Assembly (NCBI GenBank): GCA_037783415.1
Contig: JAZGTN010000016.1
Coordinates: 2,105,001-2,169,000 of the forward strand
Length of the DNA: 64,000 bases
Direction of reading: 5' to 3'
Origin: Leptasterias polaris
Lineage: Eukaryota > Echinodermata > Asteroidea > Forcipulatida > Asteriidae
Shown here one piece after another: positions 59,289 through 64,000 of this stretch. The notes beneath the pieces are model-generated. The model saw only the letters and a list, made by a program, of their open reading frames with translations, was not told where the DNA came from and searched no databases. The number at the start of each line of letters is the position of its first letter. Within the stretch, counting starts at the first letter, position 1. The translations under genes were made by a program, and so were the position numbers.

Positions 59289-60400
59289 GTAAAACTGTCA
59301 AAATTTTATTTTATTTTTTATTTTTCATGTTCATGCACCAATTTCAGGTACTGCTTTAGAAGAAGATCCTGCTTAAACTATTTCTGCTTAACAAAAGTCA
59401 GCATGATACCAGCCAGAGATAGTACAAAAGAGATGGTCCTTATTCTGGTAAGCATAACTTTGTTGTGCTAAGCTACTTTGTTGTGCTTTAGCAGCTCCAT
59501 GAAATTGGGCCGAAGTCCAGTTAAAGTCATCCATCGTTCAGACAAAACATTACATGTAAACATAAAGTTTTCCAAATGGAAGTGCTCTTTGTTAATGATA
59601 ATGGCCTTGCCGTCTCAAATATGAAATTTTAGGCCTTGGAAAGAAGCTCTTTCAGGTAAAGCTGCTTGGTTCATTATAAACTATTTATAGTGAGTATATA
59701 CGTTGGTTTATTACCAGTGTTTCTGTCATCCATCGTTCAGACAAAACATTACATTATAAATGTACAGACACGGGAAGGAGGCAGGCCCTCTATTTAAAAA
59801 GGAGGATTATTCACCAAAATACAACAAAAGAAAAATCCATTTAATGGTGTCTAAAATATAAAGTGATCTCCCTCACTTTAACTGATTTTACTCCTCCAAT
59901 CAATAGCACACAATACAAAATGGCATTAACACAGTCACATTATTAAGGGCGAAAGGTCAACACAAGGCTCAATGCATACACACACAAGTTTACACATCCA
60001 GGTGCACACAGCTTTGTGGGGACTTCCTATTGTTGTTCTATTATTCCCTTTTCTATTGAATCTGGTGTGGGGACCCAGTTTAACAAAGAAAACGTTGTGG
60101 GGACCTTTTGTTCCATTGTATAAAAGTCCCCACAGCTCTGGGTATGCCTACCTACAATATCCCATTCAACTAGCCCTAAAAATGACAATATTTCTTTAAT
60201 ATAACGACGAGTTAAACACAAAATAATACTCCCGATATACTCACGATATCATCCCTCCCAGATAAATAGTATTTGGCCAGAGCCATGCTCTGGCCATGCT
60301 CCCTACAAAATCGAGAGAAATTATAACTACAGAAAATAAATGTGCTCTCTCTTGCTCATAAACAAAACGATGTCTTAGAAAAATCATTCTTTGAATTTAG
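59289..60400 (+). other. intron of C-type lectin 2
   Basis: 1112 bp, about twice the intron of lectin 1. Positions 59560-59720 are homologous to 54070-54260. A diverged element of the 63207 family lies near 59345-59510 (ends CTCCATGAAATTGGGCC). Acceptor TTTGAATTTAG. Confidence 0.8.
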
Positions 60401-60585
60401 ATTCATGGGTGTGTGAGGAAGGAGAAGTGCTTGTTGAGATGTGGTACAGAAGAGAGCCTAATGGTGGATCGGACGAGAACTGCATAGAGATTTATGGTCC
60501 ACCTGGTAGAATGAATGACAAGCCCTGTTCAGCTATTATCCATGCAATCTGCAAGAGAGACACTGTGCCATCTCTACACTTTTAA
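60401..60585 (+). CDS. C-type lectin 2, exon 2 (second half of CTLD)
   Basis: Starts in phase (G|AT TCA TGG), giving SWVCEEGEVLVEMWYRREPN, GGSDENCIEIYG, MNDKPC, HAICKRD and a stop at 60583-60585. EPN together with the downstream N-D pair is the calcium-binding signature of mannose-type C-type lectins, so this copy, unlike lectin 1, is predicted to bind sugar in the classical way. Loop length between strands also differs from lectin 1 by a few residues. Confidence 0.88.
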
Positions 60586-61443
60586 ACCATCGAGGATCGC
60601 AAAATTAAAACCCCAAAAGGTAAATTATTCCGCATAACGAACCGCACTTGGAAGCTATTTCGTTTGGAAAGCATGAAAGCAAAAAGAAGTAAGGCCAGAA
60701 CTCCATGTGTCCGTCGTGTGTTGTGTGCAAAATGCATGGCGTGTAATGCGTCGAATTGAATGTACACGTAACCAACGTACAAAATTCCATCTATTCGCAT
60801 TGCGTAACTGCGTTATTCGTACGAATTACGTGCATTGCTTGGCTGGTATTTCCATTTTAAAGGATTGTGCATTGACGGCCACATGGATTTCCAGCCCAAG
60901 AATTGTCTAAAAGACAAAGCTGTTGATCAGATTGAGTCACAAAATATCAACAAACGTTTTTTGAAAGCATTTACAGATTATTCAAATTGCGAGTTCAGCT
61001 TGAACTGCAAATAAGGTACATTTTTGATAAGTACTATTTCTTTTCTATTATAGAGAGATTGGCGTTGGGTTCATGGCTACCATTTTTATGGCTACTATTA
61101 GGTCACCATCCTTCAACTCCAGAGAATGCTGCCAAAATTGGTGAGCAATGGCCATGATGCCATAAGTGTTACGACTTTTACAAGTTCTATTTTGCTTAGT
61201 TTAAAAGTACTTTAAGTGTATTTCATCTTGCTTGATTACAAATAAGTGTAGATCTTTAAAATGTACATTTGTTACATTACATGCTCCTTCACTTCACTTG
61301 TAAGCAGGAAAAATAGTTGTACCTTAGAAAGACAAAACTAATTACCATGGATTGAGTATCTGATGATATTTTGCAAACTTATTCGATAACATGGGATAAT
61401 GCCATAGTTAATTGTATCAATTTTGGGGGTGTTTTTCAAATTT
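60586..61443. other. 3' flank of C-type lectin 2
   Basis: No gene recognised. Short frames around 60600-60900 have no domain. Confidence 0.4.
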
Positions 61444-61665
61444 TGTGGTGTGATGTAGTTGAGCAGTTAATAATAAGGCACACTGGTGTTTCTAACCAAC
61501 AGAAAGTGGGTTCGAGTCCCAGTTGTGGCACTTGTGTCGTTAAGCAAGGTGTTGTGTAATGCATATAAAAGAACCCAGTACACTTATTGTAAAAAAAAAA
61601 AAGGGTTAACCCCAGTGCTTTCTGGTGTGGTTGGCTGCAGATTGCGCCACAGCACCTTGTAAATC
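61444..61665 (+). mobile_element. tRNA-like SINE, subfamily B
   Basis: Decayed head (GTAGTTGAGCAGTTAATAAT, GGTTCGAGTCCCAG) followed by AAAAGAACCCAGTACACTTA, a poly-A interruption, and GCGCCACAGCACCTTGTAAA. It is the plus-strand relative of 1245-1492. Confidence 0.8.
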
Positions 61666-62604
61666 ATTACATGATGCTATGTTAATAAACGAGTCATGTA
61701 TTTCGAACTCTGCAAACCTTTTAGAAAAAGTAATAAACACTTTGACACGACAACGTGACTGTATACAAACTTTGCATTATCATTAATATTTGAGTTTTTT
61801 CGTCTTTTGGTTTATTCTTAATTAGATATCATTTTGAATTATTTATTACTACAGAGGAATAAATGAGGGGTGACAAGGTCAGGAACAGCAGTTCAAGTCC
61901 CTGTCAGACTTCAAACGGCCATTTTAGACCGAGTCTACAATTATTTTTATTATGATAAATAATAATCGTCATGATTATAATTATTTTAGTTTTTTCGTTT
62001 TGGGGTTTATTTTACCTATTTGAATGTATGTATTTATTTATCATTAGATATCATTTTCAATTATTTAGTACAAGAGGAGTAAATGCGTGGTGACAAGGCC
62101 AGGAACCAAGTCACTACTCTTTTGTTTCCAACTTCAACAAAGGAACAATATTTGAACATTTTTATTATATAAACCTTCACATATAAATTACATCATTGGT
62201 AACTATTGTGGGTTTTTTCCCAGAAAATGTGGATTTGTAGGGTAGGATTTAATGTTCAATTGACCTGTTAACATTTTGCATCTGTGAATGCCGAGAAAAA
62301 AAAACCAAGCAAATAGTAACAATTTTAAGTTTTCAGACAGACCCTGTCGTATTAAAACTCAAATGTTCAAAGATCACTTCAAAATGATACAAAATTGCAT
62401 TTTCTTAAAAAAATGCAATAACACCTGGTGACCCAATTTTACTGGATACTTGGAAATGCTATGTACTTTCAGTTTAGCCTTCGAGAAAGACTCTGCTAGG
62501 GTCGAAACATCAGGCCACTAACTAACTTTTGCATTTATACCACAGGTCCTTTTGGTTGGTAAGCAGTTTGCAACAGCTAATTCTATTTCCTTAATTTCAG
62601 TTAA
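61666..62604. other. AT-rich non-coding stretch
   Basis: Two similar segments (TTAGATATCATTTTGAATTA near 61825 and TTAGATATCATTTTCAATTA near 62046, each followed by GTGACAAGG) show a local ~220-bp duplication. GAAAGACTCTGCTAGGGTCG near 62487 is the reverse of a motif near 39796-39816. Confidence 0.5.
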
Positions 62605-63000
62605 AGGCACTGGACACGTTTGGTAATTGTCAAAGACCAGTATTCTCACTTGGTGTATCTCAACATATGCATAAAATAACAAGCCTGTGAAAATTTGGGC
62701 TCAATTGGTCATCGAAGTTGCAAACAAATAATGAAAGAAAAAACACCCTTGTTGCACAAATTTGTGTGCTTTCAGATGCCTGAAAAAGGCTTCAGGCCTG
62801 AAAAAGGCTTCAGGCCTGAAGTCTTTTTCAGATTCAAATATTTTAGTGAGAAATTACCTCTTTCTCAAAAACTATGTTACTTCAGAGGGAGTCGTTTCTC
62901 ACATTGTTTTATTATATCAACAGCTCTCCGTTGCTGGTTACCAAGTAAGTTTTTTATGCTAATATATATTTTGAGTAATTACCAAACGTGTCCAGTGCCT
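62605..63000. mobile_element. TTAA-flanked palindromic MITE
   Basis: TTAA (62601-62604) precedes AGGCACTGGACACGTTTGG. CCAAACGTGTCCAGTGCCT precedes TTAA (63001-63004). The interior holds CCTGTGAAAATTTGGGCTC and three partial AAAAGGCTTCAGGCCTG copies. TTAA duplications fit piggyBac or Kolobok; no transposase is encoded. Confidence 0.92.
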
Positions 63001-63206
63001 TTAAGTAAGCTATTTTGTAGTAGCATTGAAGTATACTTTTGTTCATGTCTGCAAATGACGTAATATTCCTTAAATATGTAAATACTAATTTCCGATTTAT
63101 TTGCCCCGTTTCACTAGGGATCTAATTGTGTGCAACATTCAAATAAAACATGTATCTGAATTCATGTGCTTTATGAAGAAAACATGTGTTTTGTTGTTAA
63201 AAACCG

Positions 63207-63444
63207 GGGCCCAGTTTCATGGCTCTGCTTACCGTAAGCAAAGAATCGGCGCTTACGGAAGCAGGGAATTCCGCGCTTACGTCAAGCGTATTACACGGGT
63301 TAGCAGGGAATTTTTGCTTGTGCGCTTGCATAGTCCACGCTACTAGGCATTCTACACTTACACAGCTAGCGCAGAAATTTGGCGCTTGCTCGGTAAGCGG
63401 AGAATGGTGATTGCAGCGGTAAGCAGAGCCATGAAATTGGGCCC
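63207..63444. mobile_element. palindromic MITE with 28-bp inverted termini
   Basis: GGGCCCAGTTTCATGGCTCT and CTTACCG at the left pair with CGGTAAGCAGAGCCATGAAA and TTGGGCCC at the right, with about one mismatch. The interior is made of GCGCTTAC-type submotifs in both orientations. Fragments of the family lie at 44108-44440, 50570-50690 and 59345-59510. Confidence 0.9.
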
Positions 63445-64000
63445 TGCTTGAATGAAAACAGCAACAAGTGATATTTGCTGAGAAAGCAGTTGAGTATAAA
63501 TGTTAAGTACATTATTGAGGAATCTGTGATTCATAATGTGTTATGGTAAATGCTATTTATTATTACATGGGATATCGCCTCGGGGTTAACGTCTTGCTGG
63601 CCCCCAGGCAGAGCACCGTGGTACATACTCTCTGAATTTAAATCTTGCGATTGATTTTTCATAAATATTTATAATTTGTGTCCATATAATTTGAATGCAT
63701 ATACACTGTAGCCTCTTTTGTCAAATTTTGAATAATTATTCAAAGAACAGATTAGAATCTGGTGCACAGGATGGAATGGTGTACCCTGCCCCTTATGCCC
63801 TTTTCACACTTATCTCTTATCCCGTGGAGTACAGCCCTTGGGAGGCTCTGGGAGTCTTTTTTTTCACCCATGGTTTTTGTGCCCTTTCACACTGTCCCCG
63901 CCTGGATCCCTATTCCACGGGGTTCCGCTTGCACATTTCAAGAATACCCCAGGGTTTTACTGCTTACTTCTACTCCAGAGCAGGGGTGGCTACTACCCCA
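63445..64000. other. non-coding stretch, possibly the start of a further repeat
   Basis: From about 63780 the sequence is CT-rich with paired motifs (CCCTTTTCACACTTATCTC and CCCTTTCACACTGTCCCC). It may be a repeat cut by the window end. No gene seen. Confidence 0.35.

Overview
The window looks like a stretch of animal nuclear DNA, most probably from an echinoderm (possibly a sea star or sea cucumber). The clues are protein families expanded in that phylum (intronless TRIM-NHL genes, small secreted C-type lectins, an SUEL-type galactose-lectin exon), GT-AG introns, tRNA-derived SINEs, an L2/CR1-like LINE and many foldback MITEs. The species assignment is an inference.

Layout. Positions 1-2518 hold SINE and foldback debris. 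Positions 2724-30309 are a 27.6-kb tandem array: 17 head-to-tail copies of a ~1.39-kb unit (U) and 8 copies of a 480-bp element (E) with terminal inverted repeats. Every E-U junction sits at the same TATA-duplicating site in U, and the array begins and ends with an E. The whole array is flanked by a 4-bp duplication (CCAG) and lies inside one arm of a foldback element (2519-2723 plus 30314-30382). Removing the array with one CCAG restores a near-perfect 92-93-bp inverted repeat. This is the most unusual object in the window: a satellite array that entered as one insertion bounded by transposon ends.

Positions 30383-40444 are repeat-rich: TTAA-flanked MITEs, a dead LINE, a telomere-motif minisatellite, a four-finger C2H2 zinc-finger coding segment on the minus strand (36664-37038), and weak evidence for two 5' exons of another minus-strand gene. 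A TRIM-NHL type E3 ligase gene occupies 40479-42260 (+). Positions 43729-47938 (minus) carry four exons read as one mosaic extracellular protein: F5/8C, TSP1, SUEL lectin, PAN/apple, then stop. Two tandem two-exon C-type lectin genes follow on the plus strand (53660-54644 and 59000-60585), with homologous introns. The remainder is SINEs, LINE tails, a degenerate gag-like fragment and MITEs.

The recognised genes are compatible with innate immunity and cell-surface recognition, but nothing here shows they are co-regulated; no operon logic applies. Exon boundaries were read by eye from GT/AG signals and domain continuity, and repeat families were recognised by comparing copies within the window. 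No database search was possible.
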